Assembly: GCA_041060555.1 (NCBI GenBank) | Contig: JBEUDS010000001.1 | Reading direction: 5' to 3' (one strand) | Source: CAUJIW01 sp963205175 | GTDB taxonomy: Bacteria > Pseudomonadota > Alphaproteobacteria > Sphingomonadales > Sphingomonadaceae | DNA: 64,000 nucleotides | Shown: positions 27,697 to 35,679 of the stretch, in pieces | Numbering within the stretch: the first letter of the stretch is position 1 | Layout of the letters: every line of letters begins with the position of its first letter | Position numbers and translations under genes: made by a program | The notes under the pieces: model-generated | The model's input: the letters and a program-made list of their open reading frames with translations, nothing else | Told to the model about the DNA's origin: nothing | The model's database searches: none

Positions 27697-27715
27697 ATGA
27701 TGTATAATACATCAT
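27697..27715. promoter_or_regulatory. Perfect 9-1-9 palindrome, likely operator of the XRE-sulP operon
   Basis: ATGATGTATAATACATCAT is a perfect inverted repeat with one central base, in an AT-rich island (about 27680-27730) very unlike the surrounding DNA. On the minus strand TTTACA near 27725-27720 could serve as a -35, putting the operator over the promoter. The XRE protein is the obvious candidate binder. Confidence 0.7.
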
Positions 27716-27803
27716 ATTACATGTAAAATCCATCTTTAGTCGACAGTCAGCCGCCCGTTGAACAGTGGGTGGCCGAACCACGGAAGAAGTCGCCGGGCCA
27801 CGG

Positions 27804-27833
27804 AAAAGCCGCGCGGCATGAGGCCGCGCGGCT
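27804..27833 (-). terminator. Rho-independent terminator of the fumarase gene
   Basis: On the minus strand AGCCGCGCGGC, a 5-nt loop and GCCGCGCGGCT are followed by TTTT (plus-strand AAAA at 27804-27807). It lies 26 bp after the fumarase stop and separates it from the XRE-sulP operon. Confidence 0.85.
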
Positions 27834-27858
27834 GGTTTCAGCTGCCGGTAATGGTGGG

Positions 27859-29382
27859 TCAGGCCGGTTGCAGCTCGCCCTTGGCGATCTTTTCGCGCCA
27901 CACCAGCGGGCCGGTGTGGTGCACCGACTCGCCCGTGGCATCGACCGCGACGGTGACCGGCATGTCGGCGACCTCGAACTCGTAGATCGCTTCCATGCCG
28001 AGGTCCTCGAAAGCGACCACACGGCTCGCCTTGATCGCCTTGGAGACCAGATAGGCGGCGCCGCCCACCGCCATCAGATAGGCGGCCTTGTGCTGCTTGA
28101 TCGCCTCGATGGCAACCGGGCCGCGCTCGGCCTTGCCGACCATGGCGATCAGCCCGGTTTTGGCCAGCATCATTTCAGTGAACTTGTCCATGCGGGTGGC
28201 GGTGGTGGGACCGGCCGGGCCGACCACCTCGTTGCCCACCGGATCGACCGGGCCGACGTAGTAGATGACGCGGTTGGTGAAATCGACGCCGGCCGGCAGC
28301 CCTTCGCCCGAGGCCAGCAGATCGGCGATGCGCTTGTGCGCGGCATCGCGGCCGGTCAGCATCCGGCCGTTGAGCAGCAGCCGCTCGCCCGGCTTCCACG
28401 AAGCGACGTCGGCCGGCGTCAGGGTATCGAGATTGACGCGGCGGGCCTGCGGCGACGGCGCCCATTCGACCCGCGGCCATTCGGCGAGCTTCGGCGCCTC
28501 CAGGAAGGCCGGGCCGTTGCCGGTCAGCGTGAAGTGGGCATGCCGGGTGGCGGCGCAGTTCGGGATCATCGCGACCGGCTTCGAGGCGGCGTGGGTCGGA
28601 TAGTCGTGGATCTTGACGTCGAGGATGGTCGACAGGCCGCCCAGACCCTGGGCGCCGATGCCCAGCGCGTTGACCTTGTCGAAGATCTCGATGCGCAGCT
28701 CCTCGATGGCCGATTTCGGCCCGCGGGCCTTCAGTTCGGCCATGTCGATCGGCTCCATCAGCGCTTCCTTGGCCAGCAGCATGGCCTTTTCCGCCGAGCC
28801 GCCGATACCGATGCCCAGCATGCCCGGCGGGCACCAGCCGGCGCCCATCAGCGGCACGGTCTTCAGCACCCAGTCGACGATGTCGTCCGACGGGTTCAGC
28901 ATCACGAACTTGGACTTGTTCTCCGAGCCGCCACCCTTGGCGGCAACGGCGATCTCCACATGGTCGCCGGGCACGATCTGGGTGTGAATGACCGCCGGCG
29001 TATTATCCCTGGTGTTCTTGCGGCCAAACGCCGGGTCGGCGACGATCGAGGCGCGCAGGCGGTTTTCCGGGTTCATATAGGCCCGGCGGACGCCTTCGTT
29101 GATCATCTCCTCCAGGCTCATGGTGGCGTCCCAGCGGACATTCATGCCGACCTTGACGAAGACGACGACGAGGCCGGTGTCCTGGCAGATCGGCCGGTGA
29201 CCCTCGGCGCACATGCGGCTGTTGGTGAGGATCTGGGCGATGGCGTCCTTGGCGGCCGGCGAGGCTTCCAGCTCATAGGCCCGGCCCAGCGCACGGATAT
29301 AGTCCATCGGGTGGAAGTAGCTGATGTACTGCAGCGCATCGGCCACCGATTCAATGACATCGTCTTGACGGATCACGGTCAT
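27859..29382 (-). CDS. Class I fumarate hydratase (iron-sulfur)
   Basis: Reversible hydration of fumarate to malate in the TCA cycle, by an oxygen-sensitive [4Fe-4S] enzyme. From ATG 29382 (GAGGA just upstream) it is 507 aa and contains both the N-terminal alpha and C-terminal beta regions in one chain, as in FumA/FumB. Cluster cysteines are C66 (RPICQDTG), C184 (AGWCPPGM) and C276 (IPNCAATRH), matching the three expected. The C-terminal part has MDKFTEMML and AAYLVSKAIK. Not related to class II FumC. A GC-rich 14-bp palindrome lies in its upstream region. Followed by a strong terminator. Confidence 0.95.
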   Translation of the reverse strand: MTVIRQDDVIESVADALQYISYFHPMDYIRALGRAYELEASPAAKDAIAQILTNSRMCAEGHRPICQDTGLVVVFVKVGMNVRWDATMSLEEMINEGVRRAYMNPENRLRASIVADPAFGRKNTRDNTPAVIHTQIVPGDHVEIAVAAKGGGSENKSKFVMLNPSDDIVDWVLKTVPLMGAGWCPPGMLGIGIGGSAEKAMLLAKEALMEPIDMAELKARGPKSAIEELRIEIFDKVNALGIGAQGLGGLSTILDVKIHDYPTHAASKPVAMIPNCAATRHAHFTLTGNGPAFLEAPKLAEWPRVEWAPSPQARRVNLDTLTPADVASWKPGERLLLNGRMLTGRDAAHKRIADLLASGEGLPAGVDFTNRVIYYVGPVDPVGNEVVGPAGPTTATRMDKFTEMMLAKTGLIAMVGKAERGPVAIEAIKQHKAAYLMAVGGAAYLVSKAIKASRVVAFEDLGMEAIYEFEVADMPVTVAVDATGESVHHTGPLVWREKIAKGELQPA

Positions 29383-29556
29383 GGTCGTCCTCACCTTCAC
29401 AGTCGCGGCGGGGGGCCTCGCGGATGGCGCCCGCTCTCGCGGCCAAGCCTTTGCCGTGCGCGGGCCCGCGCGTCAAACCGCTTTTGTGCCGCGCTCTACC
29501 AAGGTCGGCCGGCGGTCTGCTGGCCGGGGCGCCACGGCCCCCGCATCTCGTGGGTT
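29383..29556 (-). other. Spacer between sulfatase stop and fumarase start
   Basis: This 174-bp stretch should hold the fumarase promoter and the sulfatase 3' end. The only clear structure is the perfect palindrome GCGCGGGCCCGCGC at 29458-29471, beside a TTGACG on the minus strand (29476-29471) that could be a -35. No convincing -10 follows. Confidence 0.35.
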
Positions 29557-31233
29557 TCAGTGGTGGTCGTGGCCGACCCGGCCGATGTTGCGGCCGACCT
29601 GAACCAGCGGATTATAGTCCGCCGGCACCTCGACGAGGCCGACGCGCGCGGCATAGTCGGCGTAAGCCTGCTGCAGCCGCTGAAGCAGGTCGGGCATGCC
29701 GGCGGCGAGGTCGGTGGTCTCCGTCGGATCGTCAGCCAGGTTGAACAGCTGCCACTGGCGATCGCCCAGTGGCGGCACATTGCGGGTCAGCTTGTAGTCG
29801 CCCTGGAACACCGCCACCGAGCCCGCCAGCTCGTAGGCGATGACTTCGTCGGGACCATGTATGCGCCCCAACCGGCCATCGACCAGCGGCAGCAGCGATT
29901 GGCCATCGAGGTCGCCCACGGCCGGGAGGCCGGCGGCATCGAGCAGGGTGGGGGTGATGTCGGTAACGTAGCCGAAGGCGTCGGTGGTGCGGGCGGCCAT
30001 GGCGGCGGTCGGCCGGATGATCAGCGGCACCCGCATGCCACCTTCGTAGGCTGAGCTCTTGAAGGCACGCAGCGGCGTGGAGGACGCCCGGGCCCAGCCC
30101 GATCCGTAGTTGGAATAGCTGCCGGGCTCTCCCAGCCGGTCGGTCGAGAGGTCGAAATTCTTGGCGTAATAGTCCTTGAACACGCGGTCGAGTTCGGCGG
30201 CGTCGGCGCCATTGTCGCTCATGAACAGGATCAGGGTGTTGTCGAGCTGGCTGGTGGTGCGCAGATAGTCGAGCAGTCGGCCGATATTGCTGTCCATCGA
30301 GTCCAGCATGGCCGCATAGACCGCCATCTGGCGCACCCGGCGCCGGCGCTCGTCGGCCGGCAGGTCGGCCCAGGCGGCGATGCTCGGGTCGGCAAGGAAA
30401 TTGAGGCCGGCCGGCATCAGTCCCAGCATCACCAGCTTGTCGTACCGCATCTGCCGCACGGCCTCGTAGCCCGCCTCATAGGCCGGCAGATATTTCTCGA
30501 TCAGCGCCGTGGGGGCCTGATGCGGGTAATGCACCGCCTGGAACGGCAGATAGGCGAAGAACGGCTTGCCGCTGGCGCGCTCGGCGTCGATGAACTCGAT
30601 CAGCCGGCTGGTGTAATAGTCCGAGGAATAAAAGTCTGGCGGCAGGTCGATGCGCTTGCTGTCCTCGTACCAGTGCACCTCGCGGTTCTGCGGCAGATAG
30701 GGCTTGGCCTGGAAATTGTCCGCCCCGCTTTCCATCAGCGCCACCGACCGCTTGAAGCCGCGCGCCACCGGCAGGCTGGCCGGCCGCTGCCCCAGGTGCC
30801 ACTTGCCGGCCATCAGGCAGGTGTACCCGGCGGCGGTCAGCCGGGTGGCGACGGTGGTCGCCCGGTCGTTGAGGTAGCCCTCGTAGCCCGGCCGGCCGAA
30901 CTGGTTGTCGGCCATGATCTCCAGCATGTTGCCCAGGCCGACCCGGTGGTTGTCCTGGCCGGTGAGCAGCATCGCGCGGGTCGGCGAGCAGGTGGCGGCG
31001 GTGTGGAAGTTGGTGAAGCGCAGGCCCGCGGCGGCCAGGCTGTCGATGTGCGGGGTGGGGATCTCCGAGCCGTAGCAGCCGAGGTCGGCAAACCCCATGT
31101 CGTCAGCCAGGATGAGCAGCAGGTTCGGCCGGCGCTGCGGTCTGGCCGCCCAGCTGCTGTTGCCCGCCAGCGGTGCCGCCATCACGGCGCCCGCCATTCC
31201 CGTCACCACCGACCGGCGTGTGAACATGCGCAT
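29557..31233 (-). CDS. Arylsulfatase-type sulfatase, Tat-exported
   Basis: Hydrolase for sulfate esters in the alkaline-phosphatase superfamily, 558 aa. The formylglycine motif is TCSPTRAMLLTG with Cys82 as the residue to be converted to the catalytic aldehyde. Metal ligands are in LILADDMGFADLG near the N-terminus and LFMSDNGAD later; HLG (GKWHLGQ) is the third family marker. The signal sequence TRRSVVTGMAGAVMAAPLAG has a twin arginine, so folded export is likely, unusual enough to note because maturation must then precede export. No sulfatase-modifying enzyme lies nearby. The substrate (aryl, alkyl or sugar sulfate) is not readable. Confidence 0.93.
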   Translation of the reverse strand: MRMFTRRSVVTGMAGAVMAAPLAGNSSWAARPQRRPNLLLILADDMGFADLGCYGSEIPTPHIDSLAAAGLRFTNFHTAATCSPTRAMLLTGQDNHRVGLGNMLEIMADNQFGRPGYEGYLNDRATTVATRLTAAGYTCLMAGKWHLGQRPASLPVARGFKRSVALMESGADNFQAKPYLPQNREVHWYEDSKRIDLPPDFYSSDYYTSRLIEFIDAERASGKPFFAYLPFQAVHYPHQAPTALIEKYLPAYEAGYEAVRQMRYDKLVMLGLMPAGLNFLADPSIAAWADLPADERRRRVRQMAVYAAMLDSMDSNIGRLLDYLRTTSQLDNTLILFMSDNGADAAELDRVFKDYYAKNFDLSTDRLGEPGSYSNYGSGWARASSTPLRAFKSSAYEGGMRVPLIIRPTAAMAARTTDAFGYVTDITPTLLDAAGLPAVGDLDGQSLLPLVDGRLGRIHGPDEVIAYELAGSVAVFQGDYKLTRNVPPLGDRQWQLFNLADDPTETTDLAAGMPDLLQRLQQAYADYAARVGLVEVPADYNPLVQVGRNIGRVGHDHH

Positions 31234-31338
31234 TCTCCCCCTGTGCCCCCAGCCTGCTTGTTGTCTGTGGCGGGGCGGCTGATTACCGCAGGTTGAACAG
31301 GTCGGCGGGGTAAATCAAGGTGGACGGGGTCGCACGGA

Positions 31339-31356
31339 CCGGCGGCGAACCGCCGG
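31339..31356 (-). terminator. UUCG-type hairpin after the omega-aminotransferase gene
   Basis: On the minus strand CCGGCGG, TTCG, CCGCCGG: a 7-bp stem with a stable UUCG tetraloop, about 35 bp after the stop at 31392. No T tract follows, so it may act as an RNA-stabilising end or a weak terminator. Confidence 0.45.
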
Positions 31357-31391
31357 CCGCGTGTGCCCCTTCCGCGCCTGAGCCTGGCCCG

Positions 31392-32717
31392 TCAGTCCAG
31401 CGCGGTCAGCACGTCGCGGATGGTCTGCATCAGCTGGTCGATGTGGTTGGGCTCTATGATCAGCGGTGGCGACAGCGCGATGATGTCGCCGGTGACGCGC
31501 ACCATCACGCCGGCATCGAAGCAGGCGCGGAAGGCCTCATAGGCCCGCTCGCCCGGCGCGCCGGGGCGGGAGTCCAGCTCGATGGCGCCGATCAGACCGA
31601 TGTTGCGGATGTCGATGACGTGACGGGTGCCTTTCAGCGCATGCAGGGCATCCTCCCACAGCGGCGCCGTCTGGGCCGCCCGCTCGAACAGCCCGTCCTC
31701 GGCGTAGGTGTCCAGCGTAGCGAGGCCGGCGGCGCAGGCCAGCGGGTGGCCGGAGTAGGTGTAGCCGTGGAACAGCTCGATCGGCGCGTCGGCCTGCTCC
31801 ATGCAGGTGTCGTAGATGCGCTTGGAGACCGCGACCGCGCCCATTGGCACGGCGGCGTTGGTCAGCCCCTTGGCCATGGTGACGATGTCTGGCTGGACGC
31901 CGAAATAGTCGACGCCGAACGGCGTGCCGAGGCGGCCGAAGCCGGTGATGACCTCGTCGAAGATCAGCAGGATGTCGTATTTGTCGCAGATCGCCCGCAA
32001 CCGCTCCAGATAGCCGCGCGGCGGAATCAGCACGCCGGTGGAGCCGGCCACCGGCTCGACGATGACCGCCGCGATGTTGGAGGCGTCATGCAGCTGCACG
32101 ATCTTCTCCAGCGCGTCGGCCAGTTCCGCGCCATGGGCCGGCACGCCGCGCGACCACGCGTTGCGGGCGAGGTCGTGGGTGTGCGGCAGATGGTCGACGC
32201 CGGTCAGCAACCCGCCGAAGTACATGCGGTTCTTGGCGATGCCGCCCACCGAGATGCCGCCGAAGCCGACACCATGATAGCCGCGCTCGCGGCCGATCAG
32301 CCGGGTCTTGGTGCCTTTGCCGCGGGTCCGCTGGTAGGCCAGCGCGATCTTCAGCGCGGTATCCACCGACTCGGAGCCGGAGTTGGTGAAGAAGATGTGG
32401 TCGAGGTCGCCGGTGAACATGGCGGCCAGCCGGCCGGCCAGCTGGAAGGCCAGCGGGTGGCCGAGGTTGAAGCTGGTGGCATAGTCCATCACCGCCGCCT
32501 GGGCCTGGATCGCCTCGACGATCCGCCGCTGGCCGTGGCCGGCGTTGCAGCACCACAGCCCGGCGGTGCCGTCGAGTACCTGGCGGCCTTCCGGGGTGTA
32601 GTAGAACATGCCCTCGGCGCGAGCGACCATGCGCGGGTCCGCCTTGAAGCGGCGGTTCATGGTGAAGGGCATCCAGTAGGGTTCGAGGGCGTTGGGGCCG
32701 GACAGCGCGGTGTCCAT
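31392..32717 (-). CDS. Omega-amino acid:pyruvate aminotransferase (class III)
   Basis: PLP enzyme moving an amino group from an omega-amino acid or amine to pyruvate, 441 aa from ATG 32717. Fold-type I class III markers are FTNSGSESVDTALK, RERGYHGVGFGG and IFDEVITGFGR, with the PLP lysine in MAKGLTNAA (K283). The GLLTGVDHLPHTHD region closely resembles beta-alanine:pyruvate transaminases. It is divergent from the gamma-glutamylpolyamine synthetase gene with about 290 bp between starts, so it probably handles an amine or amino acid from the same catabolic island (for example beta-alanine from spermidine or GABA from putrescine). Confidence 0.9.
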   Translation of the reverse strand: MDTALSGPNALEPYWMPFTMNRRFKADPRMVARAEGMFYYTPEGRQVLDGTAGLWCCNAGHGQRRIVEAIQAQAAVMDYATSFNLGHPLAFQLAGRLAAMFTGDLDHIFFTNSGSESVDTALKIALAYQRTRGKGTKTRLIGRERGYHGVGFGGISVGGIAKNRMYFGGLLTGVDHLPHTHDLARNAWSRGVPAHGAELADALEKIVQLHDASNIAAVIVEPVAGSTGVLIPPRGYLERLRAICDKYDILLIFDEVITGFGRLGTPFGVDYFGVQPDIVTMAKGLTNAAVPMGAVAVSKRIYDTCMEQADAPIELFHGYTYSGHPLACAAGLATLDTYAEDGLFERAAQTAPLWEDALHALKGTRHVIDIRNIGLIGAIELDSRPGAPGERAYEAFRACFDAGVMVRVTGDIIALSPPLIIEPNHIDQLMQTIRDVLTALD

Positions 32718-33007
32718 GACTGACTCCTGATGATGTGGTGGGTACAGGCTGGGACATCCCCCCGGGGCTTGTCCAGTCCCCGCGTGGTGGCGGGGCTGCG
32801 AGCATGGTCCACGTTGACAAGACGGGGGGGAGTGTGCGTCACTGCCGCCATGGGGACATCTGACACAGCATTGGCCTGGCGCGCGGCGAATGGGCGACGT
32901 GCGCCGGCGTGGATCGTCGACGATTAGGGGGGTGCCGCTGGCGCGCATGCAGCGCCACCATGCCTTCTTCGCAGATTTGCGATCCACATTTGCCCGACAG
33001 GTGTCCT
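32718..33007. other. Divergent promoter region of the polyamine island
   Basis: About 290 bp without a supportable gene. A TTGACA at 32814-32819 (plus strand) lacks a good -10. GGACA at 32752 and TTGTCC at 32769 flank a C/G-run in a loosely inverted arrangement. A further GGGGACATCTGACA occurs near 32850. No clear operator or riboswitch is recognised. Confidence 0.35.
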
Positions 33008-34378
33008 ATGTATGCGCCACTCCCTGAAGCCGACTATCTTGCCATCCAGAGCTGGCTGACCGAGCGCGGCATCCAGGAAGTCGAATGCATGGTGCCGGAC
33101 ATGAACGGTGTCATCCGCGGCAAGGTGCTGCCGGCGCAGAAGTTTCTCAAGAGCATCAAGTCGGGCTCGCTGCGCATCGCCTCCTCGATCCTGGTGGTGA
33201 CGGTGACGGGTGATTACCCCGAAGATACCAGCGTCGCGCCTTACAGCGATCCCGACGTGGTGCTGGTCCCGGATTGCCGGACTTTGCGGCTGATGCCGGG
33301 CTCCCGAATCCCGACCGCCATGGTCATCACCGACACCTACGACAACGACGGCGACCCGATCGGCATCTCGCCGCGCCAGGTGCTGAAGAAGGTGCTCAAG
33401 CTTTACGCCGACAAGGGCTGGAGGCCGATTGTCGCGCCCGAGCTGGAATTTTTCCTCACCAGTGTCAACACCGACCCGGACCTGCCGTTGCAGCCGCCGA
33501 TCGGCCGCTCTGGGCGGGCCGAGACCGCTTCCGAGCCCTACGGCATGGAGGCGATCAACGAGTATGAGGATATCATCGAGCAGATCTACGACTATGCCGA
33601 GAAGGCCGGTCTCGACATTGACACGATGATCCACGAGGCCGGCGCGGCCCAGCTGGAGATCAACTTCAATCACGGCGACCCGCTGGAGCAGGCCGACCAG
33701 GCGCTGCTGTTCAAGCGGATCGTCCGCCAAGTGGCGTTGCAGCATAACGTTTATGCCACCTTCATGGCCAAGCCGATGGAAAACCAGCCCGGCTCGGCGA
33801 TGCACATCCACCAGTCGGTGGTCAGCGTCGACAGCGGGCGCAATCTTTTCTCGACTCCCAACGGGCGGGATTCGGCGCTGTTCAAGAGCCATGTCGCCGG
33901 CTTGCAGCGGCTGCTGCCACAGGTGGCGCCGCTGTTCGCCCCCAACGTCAACAGCTTTCGACGGATGCGGCCGCAGTTCGACGCGCCGATCAACGTCCAA
34001 TGGGGTGTCGACAACCGCAGCTGCGGCCTGCGGGTACCGATCTCAGATCCGCAGAACCGGCGGATCGAGAACCGGCTGCCGGGCGCCGATGCCAACCCCT
34101 ACCTGTCCATCGCGGCCAGTCTGGTGTGCGGCTACATCGGCATGGTGGAACGGATGCAGCCACGCGCCCAGGTGGAAGGCAGCGCCTACCGCATGGCCCG
34201 CACCCTGCCGCGCAACCTTTATGAGGCGCTCGATCGCTTCAGTCACGCCAAGCTGGTGCGTAAATATCTGGGTGAAGATTTCTTCGAGGCGTTCTACGCC
34301 ATCAAATATTCGGAATTGGATGCCTATCAGGCGGTCATCAGTTCCTGGGAACGCGAGCATTTGTTGTTGAAGGTATGA
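33008..34378 (+). CDS. puuA: Glutamine synthetase family protein, gamma-glutamylputrescine synthetase-like
   Basis: ATP-dependent ligase expected to couple glutamate to putrescine or another amine, opening the Puu pathway. It is 456 aa from ATG 33008, shorter than housekeeping type I glutamine synthetase. Features in order: beta-grasp N-domain (GIQEVECMVPDMNGVIRGK), PELEFFL with catalytic glutamates, the ATP/ammonium region KPMENQPGSAMHIHQS and NRLPGADANPYLS. No adenylylation-tyrosine motif (NLYDLP) is visible. Its stop overlaps the next start as ATGA, coupling it to the PuuB-like oxidase. A second paralogue lies at 37045. Confidence 0.85.
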   Translation: MYAPLPEADYLAIQSWLTERGIQEVECMVPDMNGVIRGKVLPAQKFLKSIKSGSLRIASSILVVTVTGDYPEDTSVAPYSDPDVVLVPDCRTLRLMPGSRIPTAMVITDTYDNDGDPIGISPRQVLKKVLKLYADKGWRPIVAPELEFFLTSVNTDPDLPLQPPIGRSGRAETASEPYGMEAINEYEDIIEQIYDYAEKAGLDIDTMIHEAGAAQLEINFNHGDPLEQADQALLFKRIVRQVALQHNVYATFMAKPMENQPGSAMHIHQSVVSVDSGRNLFSTPNGRDSALFKSHVAGLQRLLPQVAPLFAPNVNSFRRMRPQFDAPINVQWGVDNRSCGLRVPISDPQNRRIENRLPGADANPYLSIAASLVCGYIGMVERMQPRAQVEGSAYRMARTLPRNLYEALDRFSHAKLVRKYLGEDFFEAFYAIKYSELDAYQAVISSWEREHLLLKV

Positions 34379-35679
34379 GTCCAAGTCCCGTCGCCATCAT
34401 CACCCATCACGATTATCCGCTGTCCTATTACGCGGATACGGCCAACCCGCATGCCGTCAGACCGGCGCTGGAGGGCCAGAAGCAGGTGGACGTTTGCATC
34501 ATCGGCGGCGGCTATACCGGCCTGTCGGCGGCGCTGCATTGTGCCGAGCGCGGCTTTTCAACAGCGCTGGTCGAGTCCAAGCGGATTGGCTGGGGGGCGT
34601 CCGGCCGTAATGGCGGCCAGGCCATCCCCGGCTGGCGCCACGGCGCGCGCGACATGGTCGACCAGTTCGGTGTCGAGCGTGCCAAGGCACTGTTCGGGCT
34701 GGCCATCGAGGCGCGCGATCACCTTTGGGATCGCATTGCCCGCCATGACATTCAGTGTGATGCCAAGCGGGGCCATTTTCTCGCCGCGGCCAAGAAAGCG
34801 GATCTCGACTGGCTGGCGGATGAGCAGGAATGCCTCGAATCCGTGATGGGCTATCGCTACACCAGTCTGCTCGACCGTGCGGGGGCTGCCGCGACAGTGG
34901 CCAGCGAGCGCTACCATGGCGGCCTGATCGACAAGAGCGGTGGCCATCTGCACCCGCTCAACCTGGCAATTGGGCTCGCCGACGCGGCGGAAGCCGCTGG
35001 CGCTGCCGTCCATGAGACGACCCGCATCCAGAAGTTCGAGCAGACGCGCGCGGGCATTGTCTGCGAGAGCAATCGGGGCCGGATCATCGCCAAATATGTG
35101 GTGGTCGCCTGCGACAGCTATGTCGAGGAACTTGACGCGGGGCTGGCCAAGCGCATCATGCCAGTCGCCAACTACAACATCGCCACCGAGCCGCTGGAAG
35201 AAGACCTGGCGCGGTCGCTGATCCCCGGTGACGTGGCGGTGTCCGACACCAGGTTCGTGGTCAATTATTTCCGGCTGTCACCTGACCGGCGGCTGCTGTT
35301 CGGGGGCGGCGAGAAGTACACGCCGACCCCGCCCGACAACACGGTGGATTTCGTGCGCCGGCACATGCTGAAGGTCTTCCCGCAACTGGCGGAGACCGAA
35401 GTCGACTATGCCTGGGGCGGGCCGGTTTCCATCACCACCAGCCGCTACCCCCACGTCGGCCGGCAGGGCAACATCTTCTTTGCCCACGGTTATTCAGGGC
35501 AGGGGGTGATCCTCGCCTCTTTCATGGGCAAGCTGATCGCCGAGGCGATGGCCGGCACCGCCGAGCGCTTCGATCTGGTGGCGAACCTGCCGACCAGGGC
35601 GTTTCCCGGTGGCCGGCTGCTGCGCTCGCCGCTCTATGTCGCGGCCATGCTGTGGTACGCGCTGCGGGATCGCCTGTGA
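34375..35679 (+). CDS. puuB: FAD-dependent amine oxidase, gamma-glutamylputrescine oxidoreductase-like
   Basis: DAO-family flavoprotein that would oxidise the gamma-glutamylated amine to an aldehyde with release of ammonia and hydrogen peroxide. The 434-aa protein has the dinucleotide-binding site VCIIGGGYTGLSAALH at about residues 41-56, then GWGASGRNGGQ, the FAD-contact TGYRY-like region and the C-terminal NIFFAHGYSGQGV. It overlaps its neighbours by 4 bp on both sides, so it is translated as part of the puuA operon. Specificity rests on context and family resemblance. Confidence 0.87.
   Translation: MSPSPVAIITHHDYPLSYYADTANPHAVRPALEGQKQVDVCIIGGGYTGLSAALHCAERGFSTALVESKRIGWGASGRNGGQAIPGWRHGARDMVDQFGVERAKALFGLAIEARDHLWDRIARHDIQCDAKRGHFLAAAKKADLDWLADEQECLESVMGYRYTSLLDRAGAAATVASERYHGGLIDKSGGHLHPLNLAIGLADAAEAAGAAVHETTRIQKFEQTRAGIVCESNRGRIIAKYVVVACDSYVEELDAGLAKRIMPVANYNIATEPLEEDLARSLIPGDVAVSDTRFVVNYFRLSPDRRLLFGGGEKYTPTPPDNTVDFVRRHMLKVFPQLAETEVDYAWGGPVSITTSRYPHVGRQGNIFFAHGYSGQGVILASFMGKLIAEAMAGTAERFDLVANLPTRAFPGGRLLRSPLYVAAMLWYALRDRL

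Noticed and set aside
27703..27708. Perfect TATAAT on the plus strand
   Set aside because: No plus-strand gene follows; it is the centre of the palindrome in front of the minus-strand XRE gene.
27769..30054. 761-codon plus-strand open frame over fumarase and the sulfatase end
   Set aside because: Antisense to two well-supported genes, no recognisable domain, and it crosses the fumarase terminator.
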